From the NCBI GenBank assembly GCA_934667505.1, contig CAKULY010000001.1:124001-188000 (forward strand): a stretch of 64,000 nucleotides of DNA. Reading direction: 5' to 3'. This stretch comes from an uncultured Treponema sp. (GTDB taxonomy: Bacteria > Spirochaetota > Spirochaetia > Treponematales > Treponemataceae). Shown here piece by piece: positions 63,499 through 64,000 of this stretch. The translations under genes were made by a program, and so were the position numbers. Position 1 is the first letter of the stretch, and every line of letters starts with the position of its first letter. The notes under the pieces were generated by a model, which was given only the letters and a program-made list of their open reading frames with translations, ran no database searches and was not told where the DNA came from.

Positions 63499-64000
63499 TC
63501 AATTTAGAATATTATAACCTAAGACTTTCAAAGTATCTATAGTTTCTGCTACATCGTGGACACGGACAAAGGTCGCGCCATTTTGCACGGCAATTAAATC
63601 TGCCGCAAGAGTTCCTGCAAGACGCTCTGGAATTTCTTTTTGCGTCATCTGCCCAATGCAAGTCTTTCTGGAAAGAGCCATCAAAACAGGGAAACGCCCA
63701 TCGCAAAGTTTTCCGCAGTTCTTTATAAGAGAAAGATTCGCCTCAAGATTTTTGCCAAATCCAATTCCAGGATCAACTATGATTTTTTTTGGATTTATGC
63801 CACAAGAAACGGCATACTCTGCCCTTTTTTTTAAATAAGAATCAACTTCTTCAAAAGCGTCATCGTAAACAGTATTTTTTTGCATATCTGAAGGCAACCC
63901 CCGTTTATGCATTAAAACAACTGGAATATTTACGCTGGCGCAGTAAGATGCAATTTCACTGTCATCCTCAAGGGCGCTAATGTCATTTAGAATATCTGCG
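63499..64000 (-). CDS. folP: dihydropteroate synthase, N-terminus cut by window edge
   Basis: The frame is open to the window end; the first visible residues are ADILNDISALEDD, corresponding to the conserved NDISG-like region, so about the N-terminal third is missing. Then VVLMHKRGLPSDMQ, IIVDPGIGFGKN, MALSRKTCIG and the C-terminal FVRVHDVAETI. Condenses pABA with dihydropterin pyrophosphate in folate synthesis, and is the sulfonamide target. The internal ATG at 63912 is not the real start. Confidence 0.94.
   Translation of the reverse strand, partial: ADILNDISALEDDSEIASYCASVNIPVVLMHKRGLPSDMQKNTVYDDAFEEVDSYLKKRAEYAVSCGINPKKIIVDPGIGFGKNLEANLSLIKNCGKLCDGRFPVLMALSRKTCIGQMTQKEIPERLAGTLAADLIAVQNGATFVRVHDVAETIDTLKVLGYNILN

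Overview
This 64 kb window is a compact, AT-rich chromosomal segment of a spirochete, most likely a Treponema. The evidence is a spirochete-type flagellar/motor operon that begins with flbD-motA-motB and carries fliY, flhF and flhG, a V-type (not F-type) ATPase with a DUF2764 gene, a eukaryote-like IleRS followed by a lipoprotein in the position of T. pallidum TP0453, and many secreted proteins with lysine/phenylalanine-rich signal peptides. I cannot name the species. No tRNA, rRNA, CRISPR array, transposase or phage gene was found. The two end genes (ispG and folP) are cut by the window edges.

Layout, left to right. 1-7.5 kb: ispG (partial), an outer-membrane-like protein, a 1231-residue beta-helix/leucine-rich-repeat surface lipoprotein and a methyl-accepting chemotaxis protein. 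7.7-15.0 kb: V-ATPase operon atpE-DUF2764-atpA-atpB-atpD-atpI-atpK (minus strand). 15.1-33.8 kb: minus-strand flagellar cluster flbD-motA-motB-fliL-fliM-fliY-fliO-fliP-fliQ-fliR-flhB-flhA-flhF-flhG-(membrane protein)-sigma28-fapA-(small protein)-(SwrB-like protein)-galM. 33.9-38.3 kb: hemW and lepB, diverging from smpB and a secreted protein, then tsaC and a DivIC/FtsB-like gene. 38.4-45.3 kb (plus strand): an acidic protein with SLDDF repeats, two tandem Maf/DUF115 motility-accessory (flagellin glycosylation) genes and a membrane protein with a degenerate GGDEF domain. 45.3-51.1 kb: TPR protein, uracil phosphoribosyltransferase with an N-terminal extension, TP0453-like lipoprotein, ileS. 51.3-59.3 kb: secreted protein, thiI, glycolipid-type glycosyltransferase, large outer membrane barrel candidate, family-4 uracil-DNA glycosylase, priA. 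59.5-64 kb: truA, DUF2225, acpS, cdaR and cdaA (c-di-AMP synthesis), folP (partial).

How it works together: about 18 kb encode the flagellar export gate, switch, stator, placement GTPase/ATPase pair and the flagellar sigma factor. Sigma-28-like promoters sit upstream of flbD, the chemoreceptor and a secreted protein of unknown function, and an exact sigma-28 -10 box sits upstream of the Maf region, which would tie separate loci into one motility regulon. Housekeeping genes (smpB, lepB, thiI) and the beta-helix gene show sigma-70-like promoters whose -10 box ends only 6-7 nt before the ATG, with no Shine-Dalgarno, suggesting leaderless mRNAs.

The main unexplained structure is a family of intergenic palindromic repeats sharing the core TCGAGTTTTTATAA. 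It occurs at four loci, each directly at the 3' side of a gene, and one copy (about 59311-59516) has the form of a ~205 bp MITE-like element with ~50 bp imperfect terminal inverted repeats.
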